Source of the DNA: an uncultured Rhodospirillales bacterium
GTDB taxonomy: Bacteria > Pseudomonadota > Alphaproteobacteria > Acetobacterales > Acetobacteraceae
DNA: 64,000 nt
Direction: 5' to 3'
Assembly: GCA_903835235.1 (NCBI GenBank)
Contig: CAILMF010000045.1
Span: 124,001 to 188,000 of the forward strand
The position numbers and the translations under genes were made by a program. The notes under the pieces were generated by a model. That model saw only the letters and a program-made list of their open reading frames with translations, had not been told where the DNA came from and did no database searches. Shown here one piece after another: positions 10,199 to 19,036 of the stretch. Position 1 is the stretch's first letter. Each line of letters opens with the position of its first letter.

Positions 10199-11401
10199 TT
10201 ACCTCTCCACCAGCGCGATGCGCGCATTGTACCAGTTCATGAAGCCGCTGATCGACAGGCTGATGGTCAGGTAGACCAGCATGATGATGGCGATGCCCTC
10301 GATCGCCTGGCCGGTCTGGTTCAGCGTGGTATTGGCGATGCTGACGATGTCCTGGTAGCCGATGGCCACCGCCAGCGAGCTGTTCTTGGTGATGTTGAGG
10401 TACTGGCTGGTCATCGGCGGCACGATGACGCGCAGCGCCTGGGGCAGCACCACCAGCCGCAGCACCGCGCCGGGCCTGAGCCCCAGCGCCTGCGCCGCTT
10501 CACGCTGGCCATTCGGTACCGCCTGGATGCCGGCGCGCACGATCTCGGCGATGAAGCCGGCGGTGTACATCACCAGCCCCGCCAGCAGCGCGAAATACTC
10601 CGGCGACAGCGTCAGCCCGCCCTGGAAGTTGAAGCCGCGCAGCGCGGGAATATCCGGCGTGAAAGGCGCGCCCAGCGCGGCCCAGGCCGCCAGCGGCAGC
10701 GCCACCAGGGAAACCAGCGCCATCGGCCAGGTGCGGCGCGGCACGCCATCGGCAATCTGCTTGGCCACGGCCTGGCGGCGGTACATGAAGGTCGCGATCA
10801 GGCCCAGCACGAAGGTCAACAGCGCCAGGGAATGCGCGCCCTCCCATTCAATCCACGGCAGCTTCAGCCCGCGGTTGGACAGGAACACGCCCTCGGCCGG
10901 GTGAATCGCCTGGCGCGGCCCGGGCAGCCCCTGCAAAATCGCGTACCAGAACAGCAGCTGCAGCAGCAGCGGCAGGTCGCGGATCACCTCCACATACGTG
11001 GCCGACAGCGTCCGCAGCACCCAGTTCTTGGAGAGGCGCGCAATGCCGATCAGCGTGCCGAACACGGTCGCCAGGATGATCCCGACCACCGCCACCTTCA
11101 GCGTGTTCAGCAGGCCCACCACCAGCGCCCGCAGGTAGGAATTGGTCGGGTTGTAGTCGATGATGCTCTCGGCGATCGGCAGGCCTGCTTCCCGCCCGAG
11201 GAAGCCGAAGCCGGTGGCGATGCGCCGGACTTCCAGGTTGTGCACCGTGTTGGACCACAGCCACCAGACGATGCTGACGACGATGCCGACAACGACCACC
11301 TGCCAGAAGATGCCGCGCACCCGTTCGTCCGACCAGCTGAGCCTGATCGGTCGCTTCGGCGGCGCCCGCAGGCTGCGGGGGTCTATGCTGGTCTGGGACA
11401 T
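10199..11401 (-). CDS. aapQ: General L-amino acid ABC transporter, permease AapQ
   Basis: Inner-membrane permease (400 residues) that forms the translocation pore with AapM. The N-terminus is cytoplasmic and followed by VVVVGIVVSIVWWLW as first membrane segment, a periplasmic insertion, and a C-terminal transport core with the EAA motif REAAQALGLRPGAVLRLVVL and the family-typical end MNWYNARIALVER. Start chosen at the ATG 11401 (MSQTSIDPRSLR); the open frame runs upstream without a signal. It lies 66 bp downstream of aapJ. Confidence 0.95.
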   Translation of the reverse strand: MSQTSIDPRSLRAPPKRPIRLSWSDERVRGIFWQVVVVGIVVSIVWWLWSNTVHNLEVRRIATGFGFLGREAGLPIAESIIDYNPTNSYLRALVVGLLNTLKVAVVGIILATVFGTLIGIARLSKNWVLRTLSATYVEVIRDLPLLLQLLFWYAILQGLPGPRQAIHPAEGVFLSNRGLKLPWIEWEGAHSLALLTFVLGLIATFMYRRQAVAKQIADGVPRRTWPMALVSLVALPLAAWAALGAPFTPDIPALRGFNFQGGLTLSPEYFALLAGLVMYTAGFIAEIVRAGIQAVPNGQREAAQALGLRPGAVLRLVVLPQALRVIVPPMTSQYLNITKNSSLAVAIGYQDIVSIANTTLNQTGQAIEGIAIIMLVYLTISLSISGFMNWYNARIALVER

Positions 11402-11467
11402 GCCCGGGTAACCCCTGTTCTGGCGGCCGGCGGCCCGGGCCACCGGCCCGGGCCACCTCTCAAAAAC

Positions 11468-12517
11468 TCAGCGGAAGGGCGGCGCGTATTGCAGGCCGCC
11501 CTGGGTGTACATGGCGTTCGGGCTGCGCGCGCGTTGCAGGCCAATCGGCGCCAGGTGGCGGGCAAAGACCTCGCCATAATTGCCCACCGCCTTGATGACA
11601 TGCAGCGCCCAGGCATTGTCCAGCCCCAGCATCTTGCCGAGGTCGCCGGTCTTGCCCAGCAGCCGCAGCGCTTCCGGCCGCTGGTCGCTGGCCAGCACCT
11701 GGTCGGCATTGGCGGCGGTGATGTTCAGCTCCTCCGCCACCAGCATGGCGTAGTGGCTCCAGCGGACGATATCGGCAAAGCGCGCATCGCCCTGGCGCAC
11801 TGCCGGGCCAAGCGGTTCCTTGCTGATGACTTCCGGCAAAATCACGTGGTCGGCCGGCGTCGGCTGCGCGCTGCGGGTGGCGGCCAGGCCAGAAGCGTCC
11901 GTGGTATAGGCGTCGCAGCGGCCGGCAACATAGGCCGCGACCACTTCCTCCAGCCGCTCGATCACCACGGGGGTGAACTGGATGCGGTTGGCCCGCGCCC
12001 AGTCGGTCAGGTTCTGTTCGGTGGTGGTGCCGGGCTGCACGCAGATGGTGGCGCCGTTCAGCTGGCTGGCACTGGTCACGCCGGCGGTCCGCTTCACCAT
12101 GAAGCCCTGGCCGTCGTAGAAATTCACCGCCGGGAAATCCAGGCCCAGCGAGGTATCGCGGCTCAGCGTCCAGGTGGTGTTGCGGTACAGCACGTCCACT
12201 TCGCCGGATTGCAGCGCGGTGAAGCGGCTCTGCGCCGTGGTCGGCACATAGCGCACCTTGCTGGCGTCGCCGAAGATCGCGGCGGCGATGCTGCGGCAAT
12301 AATCGATGTCGAAGCCGCGCCAGACGCCCTGGCTGTCGGGCTGGGCAAAGCCGGCCAGGCCGGTGTTGACGCCGCAGATCAGCGCGCCACGGGCGCGGAT
12401 AGCGTCCAGCGTATTCGCCGGCGCCTGCTGCGCCTGCGCCTGGCCGGGCAGCGTTGCGGCGCCCAGCAATGCCACGGCGCCGAGCGCATGGCGGATCATA
12501 CGGCCAAAGGCCAGCAT
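11468..12517 (-). CDS. aapJ: General L-amino acid ABC transporter, binding protein AapJ
   Basis: Periplasmic solute-binding protein (349 residues, SBP_bac_3 fold) that delivers L-amino acids to AapQM. A Sec signal peptide ends near PGQAQAQQ. Typical AapJ landmarks are present: RGALICGVNTGLAGFA, WRGFDIDYCRSIAAAIFGD, YRNTTWTLSRD, and RCDAYTTDASGLAATR. It is the first gene of the operon. The 165 bp upstream, shared with the divergent gene at 12683, should contain the operon promoter. Confidence 0.96.
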   Translation of the reverse strand: MLAFGRMIRHALGAVALLGAATLPGQAQAQQAPANTLDAIRARGALICGVNTGLAGFAQPDSQGVWRGFDIDYCRSIAAAIFGDASKVRYVPTTAQSRFTALQSGEVDVLYRNTTWTLSRDTSLGLDFPAVNFYDGQGFMVKRTAGVTSASQLNGATICVQPGTTTEQNLTDWARANRIQFTPVVIERLEEVVAAYVAGRCDAYTTDASGLAATRSAQPTPADHVILPEVISKEPLGPAVRQGDARFADIVRWSHYAMLVAEELNITAANADQVLASDQRPEALRLLGKTGDLGKMLGLDNAWALHVIKAVGNYGEVFARHLAPIGLQRARSPNAMYTQGGLQYAPPFR

Positions 12518-12682
12518 CTACGCGTCTCCCTCTTATGCGCCGCAGGGCAAAGACCCGACGGCTTCGACCCGGTATAGGTTGCCCAGGGTGCTATGAGCAA
12601 TTGGTGCGCCAGCCATGTCCCCAACGCAATGCGCGAATTACCGGGGCAGTGCGGCCTGGTTGCCACGAAAGGATGCAGCTGG

Positions 12683-13609
12683 ATGCAAATGATCGAGGCA
12701 GCGGAACTCCGGCAGCGGCTGCCCTGGCCAAGCCTGGTCGCCGCCCTGGCCGCCATGTTCCGCCGCGGCTGCGCGGCACCGCTGCGCCACCGCCACCCCG
12801 TGGGCGCCGACAACACGCTGCTGCTGATGCCGGCCTGGCAGGATGCCTGCTATACCGGGGTCAAGATCGTCCATGTCGCCCCCGGCAACGCCGCGCATGG
12901 GCTGAAGGCGGTCCACGCCGCCTACCTGCTCTCGGCGGCCGAGACCGGCGTGCCGCTGGCCCTGCTGGAAGGCGGCGAGTTGACCGACCGGCGCACCGCC
13001 GCCGCCAGCCTGCTGGCCGCGCAATACCTGGCCCGGCCGGACAGCCGCCGCCTGCTGGTGCTGGGCGCCGGCAAGGTCGCCGCCGCCCTGGCCGAAGCCC
13101 ATGCCAGCCACTTCCCGCTGACCGAGATCGCGATCTGGGCGCGCCGCCCGGAGCAAGCCGCCGCCCTGGCCGCACGGCTGGCCGCGCATGGCCTGCCCGC
13201 CCGCGCCGCCACCAGCGCCGACCCGGCGGGCTACGACATCGTCAGCGCCGCAACCCTGGCGCAGGACCCGCTGGTCCTGGGCGCCCAGCTCTCGCCCGGC
13301 ACCCATGTGGACCTGGTGGGCGCCTTCCGCCCGACCATGCGCGAAGCCGATGCCGCCCTGCTCGCCCGCGCCCGCCTGGTGGTGGATACCCGCCCCGGCT
13401 GCCTGGCGGAGGCCGGCGACATCGTCCAGGCCATGGCCGAGGGCGCCTTCGGACCCGACCACATCGCCGCCGACCTGGCCGAGCTGTGCCGCGGCGAGGC
13501 GCCCGGCCGGACCGACCCGGCGCAGGTGACGGCGTTCAAGAGCGTCGGCTGGGCCGGCGAGGACCTGGCCGCCGCGATCCTGGCCTATGAGGCCGCCGGC
13601 GCCGCCTGA
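12683..13609 (+). CDS. Ornithine cyclodeaminase / mu-crystallin family protein
   Basis: A 308-residue NAD(P)-binding protein of the family that includes ornithine cyclodeaminase, lysine cyclodeaminase, alanine dehydrogenase-like enzymes and ketimine reductases. The dinucleotide fold shows as LLVLGAGKVAAALAEAH, and VKIVHVAPGNAAHGLKAVHA and HVDLVGAFRPTMRE correspond to family-conserved stretches. Start taken at 12683, preceded by AAAGGA; an ATG two codons later is equally possible, and the frame is open to 12593. It is divergent from the amino-acid transporter, which fits an amino-acid-related substrate, but specificity cannot be assigned. Confidence 0.85.
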   Translation: MQMIEAAELRQRLPWPSLVAALAAMFRRGCAAPLRHRHPVGADNTLLLMPAWQDACYTGVKIVHVAPGNAAHGLKAVHAAYLLSAAETGVPLALLEGGELTDRRTAAASLLAAQYLARPDSRRLLVLGAGKVAAALAEAHASHFPLTEIAIWARRPEQAAALAARLAAHGLPARAATSADPAGYDIVSAATLAQDPLVLGAQLSPGTHVDLVGAFRPTMREADAALLARARLVVDTRPGCLAEAGDIVQAMAEGAFGPDHIAADLAELCRGEAPGRTDPAQVTAFKSVGWAGEDLAAAILAYEAAGAA

Positions 13610-13723
13610 CCTTCGGGCGCAGCCTTTGGCGCCCCGCGGCGTTGCCAGGGGCAGCCGAGCCTTCCCGCCCCCCCGTGCGGCGCCCGGCGCGGCCAGCAAT
13701 GGCCCAGCCCCAAAGGACGCCCC

Positions 13724-14806
13724 ATGCCCCACCTGCCGCCCTGGCTCACCACCGCGCTGATCCTGCTGGCGGCACCGATGCTGGCGGTGGCGGCGCTGCT
13801 GGTGGTCCAGGCCCTGCTGGACCGCGTGCTGCGCGCCGAATTCGCGCCCGTGCTGCGCCGCGTGGCCCTGGGCGCCCGCACGCCGCTGCGGGCCGTGGTC
13901 GTGCTGCTGGCCATCCTGGCCGTGCTGCCGGAATCCGGGCTGACCAACCCTGCCAGCGGCGCCCTCTCCCGCCTGCTCGGCCTGGCCCTGGCCGGCGCCC
14001 TGGGCTGGACCATCACCCGCATGCTGGCCGCGGTGTTCGACGCCTACCTGGACCGCGCCCGCGCCACCGGAGAGGATGAATTCCACGCCCGCCGCCGCAC
14101 CACCCAGCTCACGGTGTTCCGCCGCGTCACCATCGCCGCCGGTATCGCGCTGACCGCCGGCTTCGTGCTCACCGCCATTCCCGCGGTCCGCACCGTGGGC
14201 CTCTCGCTGTTCGCCTCGGCCGGGGTCGCCGGCATCGTCGCCGGCCTGGCCGCCCGCCCGGCCGTCTCCAGCCTGCTGGCGGGGCTGCAGATCGCCGTCA
14301 CCCAGCCGGTCCGCATCGGCGATGCCGTGGTGGTGGAAGGCGTCTTCGGCCATGTCGAGGAGATCACCTCCACCTATGTCACCATCGCCACCTGGGACCA
14401 GCGCAGCCTGATCCTGCCGCTCAGCTACCTGCTGGAACGCCCCTTCGTGAACTGGAGCCGGCATTCCCCGCAGCTGCTGGATTCGGTCATGCTGTACCTG
14501 GACTACAGCGTGCCCCTGGCCGACCTGCGGGCGGAGCTGAACCGGATACTGGCCAGCATGCCGCTATGGGACCATCGTGTGGGCAAGGTGCAGGTGACGG
14601 ACATGAAGGAGAACTGCATGGAGGTCCGGGTGCTGCTCAGCGCCGCCAATGCGCCGGGCATGTTCGACCTGCGCTGCCAGGTGCGGGAAAGGCTGATCGA
14701 CTGGCTGGCCGACCACCATCCGGATTCGCTGCCGCGGGTCCGCACCGACACGCCGCTGAAGGCCGCCGCGGTGGCCGCCAACGACCAGCGCGGCGCCGCC
14801 GCATGA
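13724..14806 (+). CDS. MscS family mechanosensitive channel
   Basis: Inner-membrane small-conductance channel protein (360 residues) that releases solutes on osmotic downshock. There are four predicted membrane segments; the last, LSLFASAGVAGIVAGLAARPAVSSLLAGLQ, is the glycine/alanine-patterned pore helix, followed by the beta domain start VRIGDAVVVEGVFGHVEEI and LILPLSYLLERPFVNWSR. AAAGGA lies 6 bases ahead of the ATG. The stop codon TGA overlaps an ATG that opens the chain of mini-ORFs described at 14801. Confidence 0.93.
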   Translation: MPHLPPWLTTALILLAAPMLAVAALLVVQALLDRVLRAEFAPVLRRVALGARTPLRAVVVLLAILAVLPESGLTNPASGALSRLLGLALAGALGWTITRMLAAVFDAYLDRARATGEDEFHARRRTTQLTVFRRVTIAAGIALTAGFVLTAIPAVRTVGLSLFASAGVAGIVAGLAARPAVSSLLAGLQIAVTQPVRIGDAVVVEGVFGHVEEITSTYVTIATWDQRSLILPLSYLLERPFVNWSRHSPQLLDSVMLYLDYSVPLADLRAELNRILASMPLWDHRVGKVQVTDMKENCMEVRVLLSAANAPGMFDLRCQVRERLIDWLADHHPDSLPRVRTDTPLKAAAVAANDQRGAAA

Positions 14807-14936
14807 GCGCGACAGGACCCCGCCCGGCATGAGCGACCCAAAGGCCCGCGCCGCATGAGCGACCCGAAAGCCCGCGCCGCATGAGCGACCCGAAAGCCCG
14901 CGCCGCATGAGCGCCCCAAAGGCCCGCATCGCATGA
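14801..14936 (+). repeat. 26-bp tandem repeat forming a chain of coupled nine-codon ORFs
   Basis: Five 26-bp units (14801, 14827, 14853, 14879, 14905) run from the mscS stop to the start of the esterase gene; units 2-4 are nearly identical, units 1 and 5 diverged. Each unit carries an ATG (14803, 14829, 14855, 14881, 14907) opening nine codons and a TGA that overlaps the next unit's ATG as ATGA. The encoded peptides are MSATGPRPA, MSDPKARAA three times, and MSAPKARIA. The last TGA overlaps the esterase ATG at 14933. Because 26 is not a multiple of three, successive ORFs use successive frames. Whether they are translated is unknown; the repeat may simply be slippage of an ancestral overlap. 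Confidence 0.9.
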
Positions 14937-15631
14937 GCGATGACCCCGAAGCCGGCACGCTGCACGCCCGCCCCGGCCCGCTGCCGCCGGCAACACCCTG
15001 GCCGCTGCCCCCCGGCCTGCACCCGCTCGGCCTGGGGGAGCCGCGCGACGGCCGCCTGCGCGTGCCGCCGGGCGCCGGCCATGGCCCGCTGCCGCTGGTG
15101 GTCATGCTGCATGGCGCTACCGGCAGCTGGGAACGCGCGCTGAAGCGCCTCGGCCCCATCGCCGACCAGGCGCTGGTGGTGCTGCCGGACAGCCTGGGCA
15201 CCAGCTGGGACGTGCTGGAAGGCGGCTACGGCCCGGACATCCGCCGCATCGACGCCGCCCTGGCCCGCGTCTTCGCCGCCTGGCCCCTGGACCCCACGCG
15301 CTGCGCCGTCGCCGGGTTTTCCGATGGTGCTTCCTACGCGTTGTCGCTCGCCCTGATGAACGGCACGCTGTTCACCCATTGCCTGGCCTTCTCGCCCGGC
15401 TTCGCCGCACCGCTGAAGGTGGAGGGCCGCCCGGCCTTCTTCGTCAGCCACGGCACCCAGGACGAGATCCTGCCGATCGACACCTGCTCGCGCCGGCTGA
15501 TGCCCAAGCTGGAACGCGCCGGCTACTTCGGCCAATACATGGAATTCCCCGGGAAACACGAGGTCACGCCGGAGGTGCACGCCGCCGCGCTGGCCTTCCT
15601 GCTGACCGGGCCCCAGGCTGGGGCCGGATAG
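14933..15631 (+). CDS. Alpha/beta hydrolase, carboxylesterase/phospholipase type
   Basis: Cytosolic 232-residue serine hydrolase. The oxyanion strand VVMLHGATGSWE, nucleophile elbow GFSDGAS, acid HGTQDEILPI and catalytic His FPGKHEVTPE form a complete triad, as in the YpfH/carboxylesterase 2 group. GFSDGA replaces the more usual GFSQGG. Start at 14933 (MSDDPEAG) is the last ATG of the repeated ATGA chain; there is no separate Shine-Dalgarno, so translation probably depends on ribosomes arriving from mscS. Substrate unknown. Confidence 0.87.
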   Translation: MSDDPEAGTLHARPGPLPPATPWPLPPGLHPLGLGEPRDGRLRVPPGAGHGPLPLVVMLHGATGSWERALKRLGPIADQALVVLPDSLGTSWDVLEGGYGPDIRRIDAALARVFAAWPLDPTRCAVAGFSDGASYALSLALMNGTLFTHCLAFSPGFAAPLKVEGRPAFFVSHGTQDEILPIDTCSRRLMPKLERAGYFGQYMEFPGKHEVTPEVHAAALAFLLTGPQAGAG

Positions 15632-15632
15632 C

Positions 15633-16241
15633 CTACGCCGGCGGCAGCGCCTCGCGTTCCACCCCGCTGGGGGCCGGCGCCGGCATGCCGGATGCGCCCG
15701 GCGCCGTCTCCACCAGCCAGGCCCGCAGGTTGCGCTTCACCTGGAATTCGAATTCCACGTTCAGCCGGTCCAGCGCCTGGCGCAGCATCGCCTCCCCGGC
15801 GCGCTGCCGGGTGGCCGGCGCCACGCTGGAAGGCAGGGTAATGTTGGCCCGCGCCGACGCCTCGATGAAGCCCTGCCGGCCGCCCTCGGCCGCCACAATG
15901 TCCAGCCGGCAGGCCAGCGCGCAGACCACGCCGGAGTTATCCCGCAGCAGCAGCGCCTGGGTCACGCCGAACACCGCCTGCCCGGTGGTGCCCACGGCAA
16001 ACAGCCGTTCCTCCGCCATCTGCCGCATGGCACGGGCCGGCGGCACCGCCAGGCTGGCGCCGAAATCGCCCGGCGCCGGCGGCGGCGCGGCCTCCGTCAC
16101 CACCACCTCGGCCACGTTCAGCCGCATCGGCAGCAGGAAGCGGAAGCCGATCGGCGTGCCGGGCACGGCAATCTCGGGGTCGCGGCCGGCGCAGGCGGGC
16201 AGCAGGAAGGGCAGCAGCAGGGCAAGGCGCCTGGACGGCAT
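15633..16241 (-). CDS. Predicted lipoprotein, unknown function
   Basis: The ATG at 16241 (MPSRRLALLLPFLLPACAG) gives a 202-residue product with a signal ending in a lipobox-like LPAC, so it is probably lipid-modified and held in the inner or outer membrane. The rest is a mixed alpha/beta domain with no motif I recognise. A longer frame reaches 16370 without ribosome-binding evidence, whereas AGAGG precedes 16241. It converges with the esterase gene (only 1 bp between the stops) and follows Hsp33 on the same strand after about 205 bp. Confidence 0.7.
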   Translation of the reverse strand: MPSRRLALLLPFLLPACAGRDPEIAVPGTPIGFRFLLPMRLNVAEVVVTEAAPPPAPGDFGASLAVPPARAMRQMAEERLFAVGTTGQAVFGVTQALLLRDNSGVVCALACRLDIVAAEGGRQGFIEASARANITLPSSVAPATRQRAGEAMLRQALDRLNVEFEFQVKRNLRAWLVETAPGASGMPAPAPSGVEREALPPA

Positions 16242-16446
16242 GGGTGGAACCCTCTCGGTCGTCTTGGTGGTCATCGAAGCATCCGCCGTCCGCGTGGCAA
16301 TACCGGGGCAAGGCCGGGCGCGGGCGGGCCTGCAGGGTAGGCGTGGTCGCGCGGGCTTGACCGGACCCATGCCGGCTAGCGCTCAGGCCGGCCCGCAGGG
16401 GGCAACCCTTCCCCCCGCCGGCGTTCCCGCCGGCACGGAGCAGGTC

Positions 16447-17478
16447 CTACCCCGCGCCCTGCACTTCCGCCCGGTTGAAGCGGAAGCCGATGTTGCAGAA
16501 CTCGCAGGTCATGGTGATGCAGCCATCCTCGGCCATGTGGTCCAGGTCATCGGCGCCGAAGCCGCCGAGCACCCCGGCCAGCTTGGCGCGCGAACACCGG
16601 CAGCCATAGGCCAGGGCGCGGGCCTGGCCCTGCTGCAGCCCCTCCAGCGCAAACAGCCGGTGCAGCAGCTGGGCCGAGGATAGCCCGTCATCCAGCATTT
16701 CCGCCGTGGTCAAGGTGCCGGCCAGCGCCAGCGCGGTGCGCCAGCTCTCCTCATCCGCCTCGGCATCGGGCATCTGGTAATGCTCGCCGCGCCCCTCCGG
16801 CGCCAAGCCGCCTTCGCCCGCCACCTTCTCCAGGATCAACGCGCTGGCCCGCCAGCCCTGCGGCGTCTCGGCGCAGGCCAGCTGCACCTGCGCCTTCAAC
16901 TGCTCGGAGGCGCGGAAGTAGCTCGCGGTCATCTGCGCCAGGGTAATGCCCTCGATCGCCACGATCCCCTGGTAGCGCTCCATCTCCGGCCCCTGGTCGC
17001 AGGTGAAGGCCAGGTAGCCCTTGCCCAGCAGCGCGGCCGCCGAAGGGTCGGGGTCATAGGGCAGCAGTTTTGTGAGTTCCGCCTCATCCACCCGGGCATA
17101 GCCGCGCAGCGCGCCGTCATCGGTGCAGTCCACCAGCAGCATGGAAACGATGCCGTCCCCCTTGGCCTGCATGGAAAAGCTGCCGCGATACTTCAGCGCC
17201 GCGGCCAGCCCGGCGGTCAGCGCCAGCGCCTCGCCCAGCAGCCGCTTGACGCAGGGGTGCAACGCCGGCCGGCGGCCGATGATCGCCTCCGCCAGCGGCC
17301 CCAGCCGCACCAGGCGGCCGCGCACCGGCTGGTTTTCCAGGTAGAACGGCAGCACGCCGCGCGGCACGACAATGTCGGGCACCGGTGGCCGGTCATGCTG
17401 CAGGAAGGCCGGGGTGGCGGAAGGCTGGGTGGGGTCGGGCAAGCGGACAACCTCGATGCTGCTCGCCAAGATAGGCAT
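16447..17478 (-). CDS. hslO: Redox-regulated chaperone Hsp33
   Basis: Cytosolic holdase that is activated when oxidative stress releases zinc from four C-terminal cysteines. From the ATG at 17478 the product has 343 residues. The switch is intact: C293-x-C295 (CRC) and C325-xx-C328 (CEFC), with an additional Cys at 320. Upstream are the substrate-binding core (RLGPLAEAI, YRGSFSMQAKGDG, VDCTDDGALRGYARVD). It is about 50 residues longer than E. coli Hsp33, mostly at the N-terminus. An upstream ATG at 17529 is possible but has no clear ribosome-binding site. Confidence 0.95.
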   Translation of the reverse strand: MPILASSIEVVRLPDPTQPSATPAFLQHDRPPVPDIVVPRGVLPFYLENQPVRGRLVRLGPLAEAIIGRRPALHPCVKRLLGEALALTAGLAAALKYRGSFSMQAKGDGIVSMLLVDCTDDGALRGYARVDEAELTKLLPYDPDPSAAALLGKGYLAFTCDQGPEMERYQGIVAIEGITLAQMTASYFRASEQLKAQVQLACAETPQGWRASALILEKVAGEGGLAPEGRGEHYQMPDAEADEESWRTALALAGTLTTAEMLDDGLSSAQLLHRLFALEGLQQGQARALAYGCRCSRAKLAGVLGGFGADDLDHMAEDGCITMTCEFCNIGFRFNRAEVQGAG

Positions 17479-17610
17479 CCGCCCGCCAAACGGAAACCAT
17501 CCGCCCGGCAAATGCCCGATATCCACCATCCCAGTTGGTCATGGCGCCGCCGCGGACCGATGTTGGGCGGCAAGAGAGCGCGGCACCCGCCGCCGCGCCG
17601 GAGACCTGCC

Positions 17611-17742
17611 ATGACCCGCCTGAACCGCGCCATCGAGGCGCTGCACCTGAAGACGGCGCTGCTCTATGCCGCCGTCACCACCTACTTCGCCGGCTTCTTC
17701 GCCGCCGTGGAATACGCCCTGGCCAGCCTGGTGGTGGGCTGA
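17611..17742 (+). CDS. Small membrane protein, 43 residues
   Basis: Short ORF starting MTRLNRAIEALHLKTALLY and ending VEYALASLVVG, with one hydrophobic helix (AAVTTYFAGFFAAVEYALASLVV). GGAGA sits 7 bases before the ATG, and a basic N-terminus suggests N-in topology. It is divergent from Hsp33 and 108 bp ahead of the nemA-like gene. The function is unknown. The translation signal and the clean membrane helix support it; no homologue is recognised. Confidence 0.6.
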   Translation: MTRLNRAIEALHLKTALLYAAVTTYFAGFFAAVEYALASLVVG

Positions 17743-17850
17743 CCCGCTGAGCTGGCCCCACTGGGCTGCCCGCGGGGCCGCCGAAACTTGCGCTGAACCT
17801 TCACGTCTCTCGGCGGTTCCGGCTGCAACACCACGAAGGACCCTGCCCCA

Positions 17851-18951
17851 ATGCCCGATGCAAGCCTGTTCCAACCTTATGCGCTCGGCCCGCTGACCCT
17901 GGCCAACCGCGTCGTCATGGCGCCGCTGACCCGCAGCCGCGCCGCCGCCGGCGACGTGCCGCAGGCGCTGAACGCCACCTACTACGCCCAGCGCGCCACC
18001 GCCGGGCTGATCATCTCGGAAGCCACGCAGATCAGCCAGCAGGGCAAGGGCTATGCCTTCACCCCCGGCATCTACACGCCCCAGCAGGTGGCCGGCTGGC
18101 GCCTGGTGACTGATGCCGTCCACGCCGCCCATGGCCGCATCTTCGCCCAGCTCTGGCATGTCGGCCGCATCAGCCACCCGGATTTGCAACCCGAGGGCGG
18201 CCTGCCGGTGGCGCCAAGCGCCATACAGCCCGAAGGCCAGGCCTTCACCGAGGCCGGCTTCAAGCCCTTCGTCACCCCGCGCGCCCTGGCCGAGGCCGAG
18301 ATCCCCGGCATCATCGCCGACTACCGCCACGCCGCCGCATGCGCGTTGCAGGCCGGCTTCGATGGCGTGGAAATCCACGCCGCCAACGGCTACCTGCTGG
18401 ACCAATTCCTGCGCGACAAGACCAACCAGCGGACCGACAGCTACGGCGGCAGCCTGGAGAACCGCACCCGCTTCCTGCTGGAAGTGACCGAGGCGGTGAC
18501 CGCCGTCTGGGGCGACAACCGCGTCGGCCTGCGCATTTCCCCCACCAGCCCGGCCAACGACATCGCCGACAGCAACCCGCAGCGGCTGTTCGGCCATGTG
18601 GTAAAGGCGCTGGACCGCTTCGGCCTGGCCTATCTGCACGTGGTGGAAGGCGCCACCGGCGGCCCGCGCGAGGCGGTGCCGGGCTTCGACTGGCTGGCGC
18701 TGCGCCGGGGTTTCCGTGGCGCCTACATGGCCAATAACGGCTACGACCTGGCGCTGGCCCAGGCCGCGCTGAAAGAGGGCCGCGCCGACCTGATCGCCTT
18801 CGGCCGCCCGTTCATCGCCAACCCGGACCTGGTGCAGCGGCTGCGCCACGGGTCGCCGCTGGCCAAGCTGGACCAGGCCACGCTGTATGGCGGCGACGCG
18901 CATGGCTACACCGACTACCCGCCGATGGTGCAGGCCGCCGCGGCACAGTAG
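17851..18951 (+). CDS. nemA: Old Yellow Enzyme family alkene reductase (NemA-like)
   Basis: FMN-dependent, NAD(P)H-using ene-reductase of 366 residues, active on electrophilic alkenes such as N-ethylmaleimide or other unsaturated carbonyls. Landmarks: MAPLTRSRA at the FMN site, FAQLWHVGRISH, HAANGYLLDQFLRD with the substrate-binding His-Asn pair, TDSYGGSLENR, and the phosphate-binding end DLIAFGRPFIANPDL. Full length and probably active. The TetR-type repressor often next to nemA is not present here. Confidence 0.93.
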   Translation: MPDASLFQPYALGPLTLANRVVMAPLTRSRAAAGDVPQALNATYYAQRATAGLIISEATQISQQGKGYAFTPGIYTPQQVAGWRLVTDAVHAAHGRIFAQLWHVGRISHPDLQPEGGLPVAPSAIQPEGQAFTEAGFKPFVTPRALAEAEIPGIIADYRHAAACALQAGFDGVEIHAANGYLLDQFLRDKTNQRTDSYGGSLENRTRFLLEVTEAVTAVWGDNRVGLRISPTSPANDIADSNPQRLFGHVVKALDRFGLAYLHVVEGATGGPREAVPGFDWLALRRGFRGAYMANNGYDLALAQAALKEGRADLIAFGRPFIANPDLVQRLRHGSPLAKLDQATLYGGDAHGYTDYPPMVQAAAAQ

Positions 18952-18966
18952 AGCCTGCTGCAGGTC

Positions 18967-18995
18967 GCGGGATTCAGCGTTTTCGGCGATCCCGC
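18967..18995. terminator. Candidate stem-loop between convergent genes
   Basis: GCGGGAT and ATCCCGC form a 7-bp stem with a 15-base loop between the nemA-like gene and the convergent gene at 19037. No T-run is present, so it is a weak candidate. Confidence 0.3.
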
Positions 18996-19036
18996 CTCAA
19001 CGCATCCCGCTCCAGGCGCCGGCGCTACCGCTGGCG

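Noticed and set aside
8178-10274. A 698-codon plus-strand frame over aapP and aapM
   Set aside because: Antisense to well-supported transporter genes; composition is typical of shadow frames.
14801-14936. CRISPR array
   Set aside because: The repeats are directly abutting with no spacers and contain start/stop signals; it is a tandem repeat.
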